The notes under the pieces were generated by a model that saw nothing but the letters and a program-made list of their open reading frames with translations, made no database searches and was not told the origin of the DNA. Made by a program: the position numbers and the translations under genes. Shown in pieces: positions 53,104-63,297 of a stretch of DNA of 64,000 nt (position 1 is the first letter of the stretch; every line of letters begins with the position of its first letter). This DNA comes from Bacteroidales bacterium 6E (lineage in GTDB: Bacteria > Bacteroidota > Bacteroidia > Bacteroidales > Prolixibacteraceae). Location of the stretch: positions 314,138 through 378,137 of the forward strand of contig DF970666.1 of the NCBI GenBank assembly GCA_001270045.2. The letters run 5' to 3'.

Positions 53104-54402
53104 ATGAAAAACATCAAAATCGCAGTAATAGGCCTCGGATATGTAGGCTTGCCTCTGGCAAGACTCTTCGCCACCAGATACCCCGTAGTCGGTTTCGACA
53201 TCAACAAAGCCCGCGTAGCCGAACTCATGTCCGGCACCGACTCCACCCTCGAAGTCGAACCCGACGTTCTCCAATCGGTGCTATCACAACATAACCCCGT
53301 AACCAACAGTTCACCCACCGGCCTGTTCTGCACGACAGAATTAGACCAAATCCGCGATTGCAACATATACATAGTCACCGTACCCACTCCCGTTGACCGG
53401 AATAATCGTCCCGACCTGACACCATTGGTGAAGGCATCCGAGACGGTGGGCAAGGTGATCGGCAAGGGCGATATCGTGATATATGAAAGCACAGTTTATC
53501 CCGGGGCCACCGAGGAAGATTGCATTCCGGTGGTGGAAAGTACCTCAGGACTGAAATACAATACTGATTTCTTTGCGGGCTACTCACCCGAGCGGATCAA
53601 TCCGGGCGACAAGGAACATACCGTGGAGAAGATCAAGAAGGTGACTTCCGGATCCACACACGAGGTTGGAAAGATTGTGGACGAACTGTATAAATCGGTG
53701 ATTATGGCAGGCACCCACCTGGCACCGACCATCAGGGTGGCTGAAGCCGCGAAGGTGATCGAGAACTCACAGCGAGACATCAACATCGCATTTGTGAACG
53801 AGCTGGCCAAGATTTTTAACAAAATGGGGATTGACACCCACGATGTGTTGGAGGCAGCCAGCACCAAGTGGAATTTCCTGCCCTTTAAGCCCGGGTTGGT
53901 GGGTGGGCACTGTATAGGGGTCGATCCCTATTACCTGGCCCAGAAAGCCCAGGAATACGGCTATCACCCCGAAATCATCCTGGCCGGACGCCGCATGAAC
54001 GATGAGATGGGCAAGTATGTGGCCTCCGAGGTGGTGAAGCTAATGATCAAAAAGGAATTGCCCGTGAAGGGAGCCAAAGCCCTTATGCTGGGCATCACCT
54101 TCAAGGAGAATTGTCCTGATATCCGGAACACACGTGCCATCGACATCTACCACGAACTTAAAGAGTATGGGGTGGAGGTCGAGGTATACGACCCCTGGGC
54201 CGATCCGGAAGAGGTTCACCATGAATACCGTATCCCGATTGTCACCGAATACCCTGAAAGCAATGGCTACAGTGCCATCATCCTGGCGGTGGCGCATCAT
54301 GAGTTCAAGAATGTCAACATTGATGAACATCGGAACAACGGGACGGTGATCTATGATGTGAAGGGGGTGCTGGAGAAGGGGGCTGTTGATGGGAGGTTAT
54401 AA
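53104..54402 (+). CDS. tviB: UDP-N-acetyl sugar 6-dehydrogenase, TviB/WbpO-like
   Basis: A 432-residue member of the UDP-glucose/GDP-mannose dehydrogenase family. It has the N-terminal NAD fold [32 protein letters not shown], and the catalytic cysteine in [30 protein letters not shown] and [14 protein letters not shown] match the TviB/WbpO branch that oxidises UDP-GlcNAc or UDP-GalNAc to the uronic acid. WecB downstream could instead feed UDP-ManNAc, so a WecC-like substrate cannot be excluded. It is the last gene before an IS insertion. Confidence 0.9.
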   Translation: MKNIKIAVIGLGYVGLPLARLFATRYPVVGFDINKARVAELMSGTDSTLEVEPDVLQSVLSQHNPVTNSSPTGLFCTTELDQIRDCNIYIVTVPTPVDRNNRPDLTPLVKASETVGKVIGKGDIVIYESTVYPGATEEDCIPVVESTSGLKYNTDFFAGYSPERINPGDKEHTVEKIKKVTSGSTHEVGKIVDELYKSVIMAGTHLAPTIRVAEAAKVIENSQRDINIAFVNELAKIFNKMGIDTHDVLEAASTKWNFLPFKPGLVGGHCIGVDPYYLAQKAQEYGYHPEIILAGRRMNDEMGKYVASEVVKLMIKKELPVKGAKALMLGITFKENCPDIRNTRAIDIYHELKEYGVEVEVYDPWADPEEVHHEYRIPIVTEYPESNGYSAIILAVAHHEFKNVNIDEHRNNGTVIYDVKGVLEKGAVDGRL

Positions 54403-54528
54403 AAATGAATGGGTGAGTGGGGGATAAAGCGAGTGGGAGACATATTATCTGAGTTTTTCCTTTTATTGAGAATGTAATTTCTAACTTGAATATTACTGGT
54501 GTTTTTGATAAAATGGTTTAATTGACTT

Positions 54529-55835
54529 CAGTAGTGTCCACTAAAAATTAAAGCTTAATTGTGCATGCCTAATTTCAGCCAAATCATCAGTAGTCTCAGC
54601 TCTTTCGAACAGCTCTCTAATCGGAGTTTTATCGAAAAGCGACATGCTGAGTATTCGGAGTACATCGAAAGTGCTTCGATTAAGCCGAAGGTCATGTTCA
54701 ACTATTGCAACCAGGCAATAGGTTGCTATTGCCGTATATATTTGGACTCTAACTGCATTTTCAGAAACTCCCCAAAAGGATTTTATATGAAGATGCTGCT
54801 TGATCCATTTGAAGAAAAGCTCCACCTGCCACCTGTTTTTATAAAGCATTGCAATGTTTTTAGCGCTGATTTCAAGCCTGTTAGTAAGATAGGTAAAGGT
54901 TCTTTTATGCTCAGTCGAATAATAAACAACTCGTCGAAGAAGACTCGGGTATTTTATTCTCGTTTGTGGACCGGTAAGTCGTATTGTCTGGTCCTTGACA
55001 ATATTGTCGGAGCATTCAAGAAGATCTTCCCCATCAATAACTTCATATTGAAGTTGTCCTCTTTCCCTAATCACAAAATTGGATCCGATAAGATTGATTG
55101 TGAACAGTCGGGAAAGGTCAAAATAGCCGCGATCAAAGATATACCAGGCATTTGGCTCATAAGGGATCTCGTCCATGGCATTCATGTCGTGAACCCTGGC
55201 TTCGGTAATATGAATAAACGCTGGGATTTGCGTTACAACATCATAAAGGGTATGTACCTTGATTCCAGCTTTGGTTTGGCGGAAGTTTGCCCACCAGAAG
55301 AGATTCATACACAGATCGATAGTGGTGGAATCGAACGCATAGAATCTGCCATCAAGTACAAAGTCCCTGGTAATTCTCTTCCCTTGGGCAATAGATATCA
55401 TTTTATAGGCAAACTCTTCAAAAATCTTGCTGTCCCTATTGGCGTTCGCTTTCGAAAGATTGCTTCGTGTAATAACCGACTTGCCAAAACCCATATGGTA
55501 AGACTTCGGAGAATGTGCCGTCACTATACAAATAAGTTCTCTAAGGCTTTCACAGCCAGACAGCTGACCATACATCATGATCAGAAGCTGATTCCAGCAG
55601 CTGAACGACTTGATATATTTGTCACCTTGATAATTCATAACGATACAATCAAAAGCTCTCTTTGGCAGAAACTCGACGAGTTGACTGAAAACATATTTCC
55701 CTCGGTTCATAGCAACCTGATTTACAAATCGGTTGCTATTTACAATTTCAAATCGACACGTTGATTTTTATGCCGTATAATTCTTATAATAAGAACATTA
55801 CAGCGATATTTTAAAATTTTTAGTGGACACTACTG
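54529..55835. mobile_element. complete IS4-family insertion sequence (1,307 bp)
   Basis: The element has perfect 21-bp terminal inverted repeats starting CAGTAGTGTCCACTAAAAAT and is flanked by a 9-bp target duplication AATTGACTT (54520-54528 and 55836-55844). One intact transposase gene is inside, on the minus strand. Intact ends, duplication and frame indicate a recent insertion between tviB and wzx. Confidence 0.97.
54541..55710 (-). CDS. IS4-family transposase
   Basis: A 389-residue DDE transposase with an N-terminal DUF4372-like region (MNRGKYVFSQLVEFLPKRAF). Catalytic residues appear in YAFDSTTIDLC (first Asp), YIFDRGYFD (second Asp) and YKNRWQVELFFKWIKQHL, the IS4 YREK signature that holds the Glu. 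The frame is complete and fits the element, starting 125 bp from the right end and stopping 12 bp from the left end. Confidence 0.96.
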   Translation of the reverse strand: MNRGKYVFSQLVEFLPKRAFDCIVMNYQGDKYIKSFSCWNQLLIMMYGQLSGCESLRELICIVTAHSPKSYHMGFGKSVITRSNLSKANANRDSKIFEEFAYKMISIAQGKRITRDFVLDGRFYAFDSTTIDLCMNLFWWANFRQTKAGIKVHTLYDVVTQIPAFIHITEARVHDMNAMDEIPYEPNAWYIFDRGYFDLSRLFTINLIGSNFVIRERGQLQYEVIDGEDLLECSDNIVKDQTIRLTGPQTRIKYPSLLRRVVYYSTEHKRTFTYLTNRLEISAKNIAMLYKNRWQVELFFKWIKQHLHIKSFWGVSENAVRVQIYTAIATYCLVAIVEHDLRLNRSTFDVLRILSMSLFDKTPIRELFERAETTDDLAEIRHAQLSFNF

Positions 55836-55880
55836 AATTGACTTCTTTAATTTATATGATTATTTCACCAAAAGTTATTA

Positions 55881-57419
55881 ATGTCAAGCGAGAATAACAA
55901 GCGAATAGCAAAAAATACAATGATGTTGTATTTCAGGATGATACTGACCATGTTGGTATCCTTGTATACTTCACGCATTATACTAAATACGCTTGGGGTT
56001 GAAGACTTTGGTATTTATAATGTTGTAGGTGGTTTTGTTACGATGTTTGGATTTCTGAACAGTGCCATGGCATCAGCAACGCAGAGATTTCTTGCATTTG
56101 AGATTGGGAGAAATGACAAGGTGCAGTTAAGGAATGTTTTTAGCATGAGCGTAAACATTCATTTTCTCATTGCCTTTGCAATCTTGATATTGGCTGAAAC
56201 AATCGGTCTTTGGTTTGTAAACACCCAATTAACAATTCCTTCCGAAAGGATGGAAGCAGCCCTGTGGGTATTCCATTTTTCTATTCTGACTCTTATGGTG
56301 AGCATGGTGAGTGTACCCTATAATGCAATGATCATTGCGCATGAACGTATGGGTGTTTTTGCCTGGGTTAGCATTGCTGAGGTAAGCTTGAAACTTCTGA
56401 TTGTTTTTATGCTTCAATGGTTCGGGTTCGATAAATTGAAATTGTATGCAGTTTTGATGTTCTCCGTTTCCTTGATAATCAGATTTATATATGGTATTTA
56501 TTGTAACCGGAATTTTAACGAAAGTAAATTCAGGTTCTATTGGGACAAGCCTCTATTCAAAACTCTGTTGAGTTATGCAGGATGGAATTTATGGGGGAAT
56601 GCTGCTTCGGTCATTATGGGTCAGGGAGTCAACATTTTGTTGAATATTTTCTTTGGCCCCATTGTAAATGCTGCGAGGGGGATTGCTTATCAGGTAAGGG
56701 CAGCATCCAATCAATTTGTGACAAACTTCCAGATGGCCATGAATCCACAAATCATCAAGTCTTATGCGAGCGGTGATTTGCAATATATGCACCAACTTAT
56801 ATTCCAGGGAGCGAAATATTCTTTTTTTTTACTTCTGACACTTACCTTACCGATAATTCTTGAAGCTGAATATGTTTTAAAGCTATGGTTGAAAATAGTA
56901 CCTGATTACACTGTCATATTTACACAATTAGTTTTGGTGAATGTTCTGGTTGATTGCATATCGGGTCCACTCATGACAGCTGCCCAAGCCTCCGGCAAAA
57001 TTAAGTTGTATCAGAGTTTAGTTGGAGGCTTGTTGATACTAAACTTACCTATATCGTATTTTTTATTAAGACTTTCTTATCCTCCTGAAATAACAATAAT
57101 TGTAAGTATAATAATTTCAATGGTGGCACTAACTATTAGATTGTTAATATTAAAGAGATTAATAAAGTTAAAAATACGAGCCTTTATAAAAGATGTATTA
57201 TTGGTAGCTACTAAGGTTGCTAGCCTTGCGTTATTAGTGCCCGTTTTTCTTTTCATTAAATTGGACGATCCTCAGATGCGTTTTTTTTCTATTATGCCAA
57301 TTTCAGTTTTGAGTACCTTTATTTCTATTTATTTTTTTGGTTTATCGAGGGTTGAAAGAAATATTGTGTATAGAAACTGCCATAGATTAGTTAAAGTTTT
57401 CAAAATTCGAAACAGATGA
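55881..57419 (+). CDS. wzx: oligosaccharide flippase (Wzx-like)
   Basis: A 512-residue membrane protein with about 14 helices and the MATE/MVF-type start RIAKNTMMLYFRMILTMLVS, then LYTSRIILNTLGVEDFGIYN. It should flip undecaprenyl-linked repeat units across the inner membrane. It begins the AT-rich part of the locus, just after the IS element, and overlaps the next gene by 4 nt (ATGA). Confidence 0.93.
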   Translation: MSSENNKRIAKNTMMLYFRMILTMLVSLYTSRIILNTLGVEDFGIYNVVGGFVTMFGFLNSAMASATQRFLAFEIGRNDKVQLRNVFSMSVNIHFLIAFAILILAETIGLWFVNTQLTIPSERMEAALWVFHFSILTLMVSMVSVPYNAMIIAHERMGVFAWVSIAEVSLKLLIVFMLQWFGFDKLKLYAVLMFSVSLIIRFIYGIYCNRNFNESKFRFYWDKPLFKTLLSYAGWNLWGNAASVIMGQGVNILLNIFFGPIVNAARGIAYQVRAASNQFVTNFQMAMNPQIIKSYASGDLQYMHQLIFQGAKYSFFLLLTLTLPIILEAEYVLKLWLKIVPDYTVIFTQLVLVNVLVDCISGPLMTAAQASGKIKLYQSLVGGLLILNLPISYFLLRLSYPPEITIIVSIIISMVALTIRLLILKRLIKLKIRAFIKDVLLVATKVASLALLVPVFLFIKLDDPQMRFFSIMPISVLSTFISIYFFGLSRVERNIVYRNCHRLVKVFKIRNR

Positions 57420-58432
57420 AATACCAAATAAAGAAATTATTAAAATCGATCTTAGGTCAAAAAAATCTAGAGACTTTATTAGATAGGCGTAAATTGAGAA
57501 TCTTACGAAGCAATTTTAATGAAGATTATTTGCTATATAAAAAACATTCAACTGTTTTTGGTAAATCAAGTTTTGAAAAAAAAGAGTCAGAAGTCACTTT
57601 ACTTTATCATTCCATTGAAAAGGGATTACTATATAACCCAATTAGACATAGATTTGCTAAGGAAAAAATAGTTAAACTCATTAACTTTTTAGATGATAAT
57701 GATGTCAAACAAAACTATTCTCGCAGTCAAATTCAATCAGCAATTACTTCATTGATAAATTATTATGAAATTCATAAAAGTTTAAATGTGGATGTTTCTG
57801 ATTTTTTTAAAGAAAACATTTACAGAGAATTGAAAGAAAAGTCACTTCAACAACTTGAGAGTACAAAAAATCATACTCGAGGCACATATTTTCTTTTTAG
57901 TGAAAATAATTTTGAATTATTCTCAAACTCGCGTTGTAGTGTCAGGAATTTCACTGGAGAATTAATTTCTCAAGAAATGATACAAAAGGTAATTGATTTA
58001 TCTAATAATGCTCCTTCAGTTTGTAATAGACAACCTGTTTCTGTCTATTTGGTACAGAATAGAAAACTGATTGAGCAAGTGTTTGATATTCAAGGTGGAT
58101 TAAAAGGGTACACAAGGGACTTAAATCAAGTTTTGATTGTCACAGGTAATCGGAACTATTTTTATTCAATTGGAGAACGTAATCAGCTCTATATTGATGG
58201 TGGAATCTATTTGATGAATTTGTTGTATGCGCTTCATTTCTATAAAATTGCCGCGTGTCCAGCACACTGGGGTATGCCAGTCAGTGCTGATAAGCAAATG
58301 CGACAATTAATTGGATTGCCAGAATCCCATCAAATAATATGCTTAATTGCCATTGGGATACCAACAGAAAGTTTTAAAACGACTCTTTCCTTTAGGAAAT
58401 CTTATAAAGAAAATCTCATTATTGTTAATTGA
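57416..58432 (+). CDS. nitroreductase-family protein of polysaccharide locus
   Basis: A 338-residue protein. The first 165 residues are a Lys-rich helical extension; the rest is a nitroreductase fold with SRCSVRNFTGELISQEMIQK, NNAPSVCNRQPVSVYLVQ (FMN-binding region) and AHWGMPVSADKQMRQLIGLP. Similar proteins are often next to polysaccharide pyruvyltransferases in Bacteroidota loci, and one follows here. Its reaction is unknown; a redox step on a sugar or carrier is a guess. Confidence 0.8.
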   Translation: MKYQIKKLLKSILGQKNLETLLDRRKLRILRSNFNEDYLLYKKHSTVFGKSSFEKKESEVTLLYHSIEKGLLYNPIRHRFAKEKIVKLINFLDDNDVKQNYSRSQIQSAITSLINYYEIHKSLNVDVSDFFKENIYRELKEKSLQQLESTKNHTRGTYFLFSENNFELFSNSRCSVRNFTGELISQEMIQKVIDLSNNAPSVCNRQPVSVYLVQNRKLIEQVFDIQGGLKGYTRDLNQVLIVTGNRNYFYSIGERNQLYIDGGIYLMNLLYALHFYKIAACPAHWGMPVSADKQMRQLIGLPESHQIICLIAIGIPTESFKTTLSFRKSYKENLIIVN

Positions 58433-58662
58433 AGAAGCGTATAATTGGTTTATTGAATTTTTAAAAGCTTATAAATTAATCCTGTTATCGCTTTATTTAG
58501 TAATAATACAATTACTTATGAGACATGTGCAAGGTTTGCTAATAGTTGGATGAAGTGGTTTACCAATATTTTAATTGCGTGATTAAATTATTGGCCATGT
58601 CAAATCAAAATAACAATTTAATAATTTTATTAAGAAGCATCTCTGATTTTTAATAATCACTC

Positions 58663-59823
58663 ATGAAAATCGGCATATTAACCCAACCCTTACACAATAA
58701 TTATGGCGGATTGTTACAGGCATTCGCCTTGCAGACCTATTTGAAAAAACTAGGTTGTGATCCTTGGGTTGTTCGACGTGTGAGTGGGGATCCAATTTTT
58801 ATAATGCTAATATATAGATATTTTAAATATCTGATATTTAAATATATTCTTAAAAAAAAGTTTAAAGGATCTCCGTTTAAGAATAAGCTTTCCCAAAAGG
58901 AGATACACTATATTTCAAAAAATACATCATACTTTATTGAGAAATATATCAATCCCAAAACTGAATTAATTGACAACACAAAAGCATTAAAGAAAATTTC
59001 GAAGGAAGGATATGATGCATATATTGTTGGTAGCGATCAAGTTTGGCGATTTGGTTATTCACCAAATATTTTGAATTATTACTTAAATTTTTTAGTCAGT
59101 GACCGAAATGTCATCAGATTGTCATATGCTGCTTCTTTTGGATTAAGTAATTGGCATTATCCTTTTTACATTACACCATTTGTCTCATATTTTGCAAAGA
59201 GGTTCAAATCAATTTCAGTTAGAGAGGATGATGGTATAGAATTGTGTGAAAAATACCTTGGTGTCGAAGCCCAACATCATATTGATCCTACATTACTATT
59301 ATCATGTGATGAGTATATTAAATTGGTTGAAAATGAAAATGAAAGTAAAAGTGAAGGTAACTTATTGACATATATACTTGATGATTCCTGTGAAAAGCAG
59401 AAATTTATTCGTACAGTATCTAAGAATAAGGAACTTATTCCTTTTACAGTTATGCCAAATAAAAAAATTACGCTTAATAACCGATCTGAAATTGAAGATG
59501 GAATATATCCTTCTGTAACTAAGTGGTTAAGGGGATTCATGGATGCCAAATATGTAATTACCGATTCTTTTCATGGTTGTGTTTTTTCAATTCTCTTCAA
59601 TGTACCTTTTATCGCAATCGGTAACCCCTTAAGAGGTATGTCCAGATTTTTATCCTTATTAAGAATGTTTAATCTTGAGAATCGGTTGCTTTATGACCTT
59701 AATAATTTTGACTTTTCCAAAATCGATGTTCCCATAAACTGGGATGATGTCAATGCCATATTGAAGGACCAAAGGAACAAGAGTAATAGATATTTGATTG
59801 AGAATCTAAATTTGGATAAGTAA
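58663..59823 (+). CDS. polysaccharide pyruvyltransferase family protein
   Basis: A 386-residue protein starting MKIGILTQPLHNNYGGLLQA, the typical opening of the family, with VGSDQVWRFGYSP and VITDSFHGCVFSILFNVPFI. It transfers pyruvate from PEP to a sugar to form a ketal, adding a negative charge to the repeat unit. It is AT-rich like its neighbours and lies 230 bp after the nitroreductase-like gene, a gap in which I see no gene. Confidence 0.92.
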   Translation: MKIGILTQPLHNNYGGLLQAFALQTYLKKLGCDPWVVRRVSGDPIFIMLIYRYFKYLIFKYILKKKFKGSPFKNKLSQKEIHYISKNTSYFIEKYINPKTELIDNTKALKKISKEGYDAYIVGSDQVWRFGYSPNILNYYLNFLVSDRNVIRLSYAASFGLSNWHYPFYITPFVSYFAKRFKSISVREDDGIELCEKYLGVEAQHHIDPTLLLSCDEYIKLVENENESKSEGNLLTYILDDSCEKQKFIRTVSKNKELIPFTVMPNKKITLNNRSEIEDGIYPSVTKWLRGFMDAKYVITDSFHGCVFSILFNVPFIAIGNPLRGMSRFLSLLRMFNLENRLLYDLNNFDFSKIDVPINWDDVNAILKDQRNKSNRYLIENLNLDK

Positions 59824-59830
59824 TTAATTT

Positions 59831-60775
59831 ATGGTTTCCGTAATTATTCCATTATATAACAAGCAACAATATATTGCGAAGGCAATTCAATCTGTCCTTG
59901 ATCAAAACTATAGAGAATTTGAATTACTTATTATTGATGATGGATCGACCGACAAGAGTGTAAAAGTTGTTGAGGGATTTAATGATAAGAGAATTAGTCT
60001 TTTTTCAAAAACTAATGGTGGAGTATCATCCGCACGAAATTATGGAATCGAAAAAGCTAAGAATGAGTTAATTGCATTTCTTGATGGTGACGACTGGTGG
60101 GCGCCTAATTTCCTGGAAACATTGATTGGTTTGTCAACAAGATATCCAGAGGCAGGGCTCTGGGCAGGTCAATATGTTCAAATAAACAGTAAAAACCAGA
60201 TTTTAAAATTAAATCGCTTCCCAAATATTGAAGAAGGATATTTTAATTTATATGAATATCTATTTGCTGTTTGGTCATCATCAATTCTTGCCAGGAAATC
60301 GGTATTTTCAGTGTGCGGCCTTTTTGACGAAGAACTTACACACGGTGAAGATACTGACATGTGGATTCGCATTTCATTCAGATATAAAATTTGCTTTTGT
60401 AATAAGGAAATTGCTTATTATAATATTGCAGGAAATCCATTAACAAAATCAACTGGGAGAATGCCGCCCTTCGAACGACATATTATAAAAAAGCTTGATT
60501 CTTATATTGGAGTTAATAATGCTTTTTGGGATAGATTGTTGATAAGAAGAAAGGCCAAGTATCTTAAAAGGTTCTATTTGCTATATCCGAAATCCATCGA
60601 GCTTAAACATATGATAATGAGTCTGCCAAAGGAAATTCTTAATGAAAAGGAATTCTTTGTTCTTACTTTACCTGTATCGTTAATTCAAGTCCTCCATTTT
60701 TATTACAAACTTTATTACCAAATAATTTATCTTAAGAATTTGGCATTATTGAAAGCATTAAATCATTACAAATGA
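59831..60775 (+). CDS. family 2 glycosyltransferase
   Basis: A 314-residue GT-A enzyme. VSVIIPLYNKQQYIAKAIQS, LLIIDDGSTDKSVKVV and the metal-binding FLDGDDWWAPNFLETL motif are clear. GEDTDMWIRISFRYKI marks the acceptor/base region. It adds one sugar to the growing repeat unit. It overlaps wecB by 4 nt. Confidence 0.94.
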   Translation: MVSVIIPLYNKQQYIAKAIQSVLDQNYREFELLIIDDGSTDKSVKVVEGFNDKRISLFSKTNGGVSSARNYGIEKAKNELIAFLDGDDWWAPNFLETLIGLSTRYPEAGLWAGQYVQINSKNQILKLNRFPNIEEGYFNLYEYLFAVWSSSILARKSVFSVCGLFDEELTHGEDTDMWIRISFRYKICFCNKEIAYYNIAGNPLTKSTGRMPPFERHIIKKLDSYIGVNNAFWDRLLIRRKAKYLKRFYLLYPKSIELKHMIMSLPKEILNEKEFFVLTLPVSLIQVLHFYYKLYYQIIYLKNLALLKALNHYK

Positions 60776-61911
60776 ATCTCACCCTAATCGCCGGCGCCCG
60801 TCCCAACTTCATGAAAATAGCTCCCATCATTCACGCTATTCAAAAGAAACAGTATGAGGGCCATAATATTAAGTATCGCCTTGTTCATACCGGCCAGCAT
60901 TACGACCATAAAATGAGCGAAACATTCTTCCAGGAACTCAATATTCCTGTCCCCGATGTGAATTTGGGTTGTGGAGGCGGCACACAGGCAGAACAAACAG
61001 CTGCCATCATGGTTGCTTTTGAAAATGAGCTGATGGCCAATCCAACCGATTTGGTTATGGTGGTAGGTGATGTTACCAGCACGATGGCATGTAGCATCGT
61101 GGCCAAGAAACTAAACACAAAGGTAGGACATGTCGAGGCAGGAATACGGTCCTGGGATCTAACGATGCCTGAGGAAATAAACCGCATGGTAACCGATGCC
61201 CTGGCCGATTATTATTTTACAACTACCGAGCTGGCCAATCAAAATCTTAGGCAAATAGGAGCCAAAGATGAGCGGATCTTCTTTGTGGGAAATGTGATGA
61301 TCGATACGTTGTTGGCCAATCAACACCGGTTTGCGAAACCTGCCATATTCGATCAATTTGGTTTAAAGAAGAAAGATTATCTGGTCATGACTTTACATCG
61401 GCCGGCCAACGTGGATGAAGAAGCCAAGTTTAAGGCATTATTGGATGAGATTATCAATGGATCGCAGGGATTGCCCATCATCTTTCCCGTGCACCCACGC
61501 ACAGGTAAAATCATCCAATCATTATATCCGTCTGACTCTCTTATATCCTCTCACCTTCTCGACACGAATCACTCTCAAAATATTTCTCGATCATTGCATC
61601 TTGTCGATCCCATGGGATACCTGGAGTTCAATTACCTTGTACAACACTCCAAAGCTGTCATAACCGATTCGGGTGGAATCACCGAGGAGACCACAGTGAT
61701 GGGTATACCCTGTATTACCTTACGCGACAATACTGAACGTCCCGAGACCGTTTCTATTGGAACTAACGAATTAATTGGTACCAATCCTGAAGCTATTAAA
61801 CCTGTAATGTCCAAGCTTTTTAAGGGTGAATGGAAAAAGGGGGCTATTCCTGAACTTTGGGACGGGAGGGCAGCGGAGAGGATTGTTAATGTTCTTAATT
61901 ATCTTCAGTAA
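60772..61911 (+). CDS. wecB: UDP-N-acetylglucosamine 2-epimerase (non-hydrolysing)
   Basis: A 379-residue enzyme with ARPNFMKIAPI, VHTGQHYDHKMSE, HVEAGIRSWDLTMPEEINRM, HRPANVDEE and DSGGITEETTVMGIPCITLR. It interconverts UDP-GlcNAc and UDP-ManNAc. Its base composition is less AT-rich than that of the genes on both sides, which suggests a different origin within the locus. Confidence 0.96.
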   Translation: MNLTLIAGARPNFMKIAPIIHAIQKKQYEGHNIKYRLVHTGQHYDHKMSETFFQELNIPVPDVNLGCGGGTQAEQTAAIMVAFENELMANPTDLVMVVGDVTSTMACSIVAKKLNTKVGHVEAGIRSWDLTMPEEINRMVTDALADYYFTTTELANQNLRQIGAKDERIFFVGNVMIDTLLANQHRFAKPAIFDQFGLKKKDYLVMTLHRPANVDEEAKFKALLDEIINGSQGLPIIFPVHPRTGKIIQSLYPSDSLISSHLLDTNHSQNISRSLHLVDPMGYLEFNYLVQHSKAVITDSGGITEETTVMGIPCITLRDNTERPETVSIGTNELIGTNPEAIKPVMSKLFKGEWKKGAIPELWDGRAAERIVNVLNYLQ

Positions 61912-62004
61912 TTGATTTTTATAAATTTTTCGATTATAAGATGATTTGTTCATCTGGTTTATATATGATATTAAGGTTTTATTGAAGTATTACGACGAAA
62001 TTTG

Positions 62005-63294
62005 ATGAAAAAGATTACGATAATTAGTTATTCATTTCCTCCCTCTAATACACCAGCTGCGCAGCGACCTTATTCAATAGCCAAATATTTGGGTATGCAA
62101 GGACATGATATAGCAGTTTTATCTTGTTCGAATCAGGATAGTTCATTGGGATTTAATGGCAAATTGAAGTACAAACAAGCATTCAGGCTATATTTAGTTC
62201 CGGGGATTTCTTTATCATGGTTTAGAAACAAGAGAAAGCAGGAAATGGTTACCACAAATGTTAAGGGCAATGATAAACCGAAGAAAAAAATCAGTGATGT
62301 ATCAAAGTGGATTTTCCCGGATAAGGCTATTTCTTGGTTCCCATTGGCATTTTTATGGATTCTTATACATCCTTCAAGATTCCTTAAGAGCTCAATAATA
62401 ACATCTGCTCCTTTGGCTACGAATCATCTTTTGGGTTTAATTGCCAAGAAAATTTATCGTCCTTTCTGGATTGCCGATATTCGTGACTTTCAATATTTAA
62501 ATAATCATGACCAAAATCCTAGTCAAATAACTTCCAGATTGCATTCGTGGTTAGAGAAAAGTGTTATCAAAAATGCAGATAGGGTTACTTTAGTTTCTTC
62601 AAACATGTTGAAAAAATATTCTGAAGTTTATGACATTTATTCACATAAGTTTTCTTTAATATATAACGGATTTGATGAAGATGAATTTAGCGAAATTGTG
62701 ACCACCCCAAAGCCAAATTTTGAACATACTCCTATAGTAATTTTTTATGCTGGATCCTTTTATAAGGGTGTAAGATCCCCATTGCCATTGATAAAGGCAC
62801 TACAGTCGCTTGTTGAATCACAAATAATCAAACCGGATGAAATTCTTATTGAAGTTGCTGGTAATTTTGAAAATGAACTCCAATCCGAGATCAAGCAATT
62901 TCCTATCAGTAATCAAATTCGTTATTTAGGAATATTGAAAAGACGTGAGGTACTTAAAAAGATGTCAGATTCTCATCTGCTTTGGTTAATTATTGGAGAT
63001 AAGGCAAATCATAGTGACACGATACCTTTAAAAACTTTTGAATATATAGGTTCCCGACGTCCAATTCTTTGTTTTGGACCCGAGAGTACAGAAACATTTA
63101 AAATTATTTCAGAACTTGATTGTGGATGGGAGTTTTCATGTAATCCTGAAAGGAATGATGAAAATATCGAAATTTTAAAGCAGATTTTTGAAAAAGGGCT
63201 TTATACTGAACAATTTGGAGAGGAACTCAATATTAAAATTCAACGATTTACAAGACGATTTCAGGCGAATGAGTTTTCAAATATTATTAATTAA
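62005..63294 (+). CDS. family 4-like glycosyltransferase
   Basis: A 429-residue GT-B enzyme from the ATG at 62005 (MKKITIISYSFPPSNTPAAQ); a TTG one codon earlier is unlikely. The C-terminal donor-binding domain is seen at FYAGSFYKGVRSPLPLIKAL, IRYLGILKRREVLKKMSDS and IPLKTFEYIGSRRPILCFGP (Glu ligand for the donor). AT-rich. It adds a sugar of unknown type to the repeat unit. Confidence 0.9.
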   Translation: MKKITIISYSFPPSNTPAAQRPYSIAKYLGMQGHDIAVLSCSNQDSSLGFNGKLKYKQAFRLYLVPGISLSWFRNKRKQEMVTTNVKGNDKPKKKISDVSKWIFPDKAISWFPLAFLWILIHPSRFLKSSIITSAPLATNHLLGLIAKKIYRPFWIADIRDFQYLNNHDQNPSQITSRLHSWLEKSVIKNADRVTLVSSNMLKKYSEVYDIYSHKFSLIYNGFDEDEFSEIVTTPKPNFEHTPIVIFYAGSFYKGVRSPLPLIKALQSLVESQIIKPDEILIEVAGNFENELQSEIKQFPISNQIRYLGILKRREVLKKMSDSHLLWLIIGDKANHSDTIPLKTFEYIGSRRPILCFGPESTETFKIISELDCGWEFSCNPERNDENIEILKQIFEKGLYTEQFGEELNIKIQRFTRRFQANEFSNIIN

Positions 63295-63297
63295 ATT

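Noticed and set aside
54559..55764. 401-codon frame on the plus strand in the IS element
   Set aside because: Antisense of the transposase, which has the complete DDE and YREK signature.
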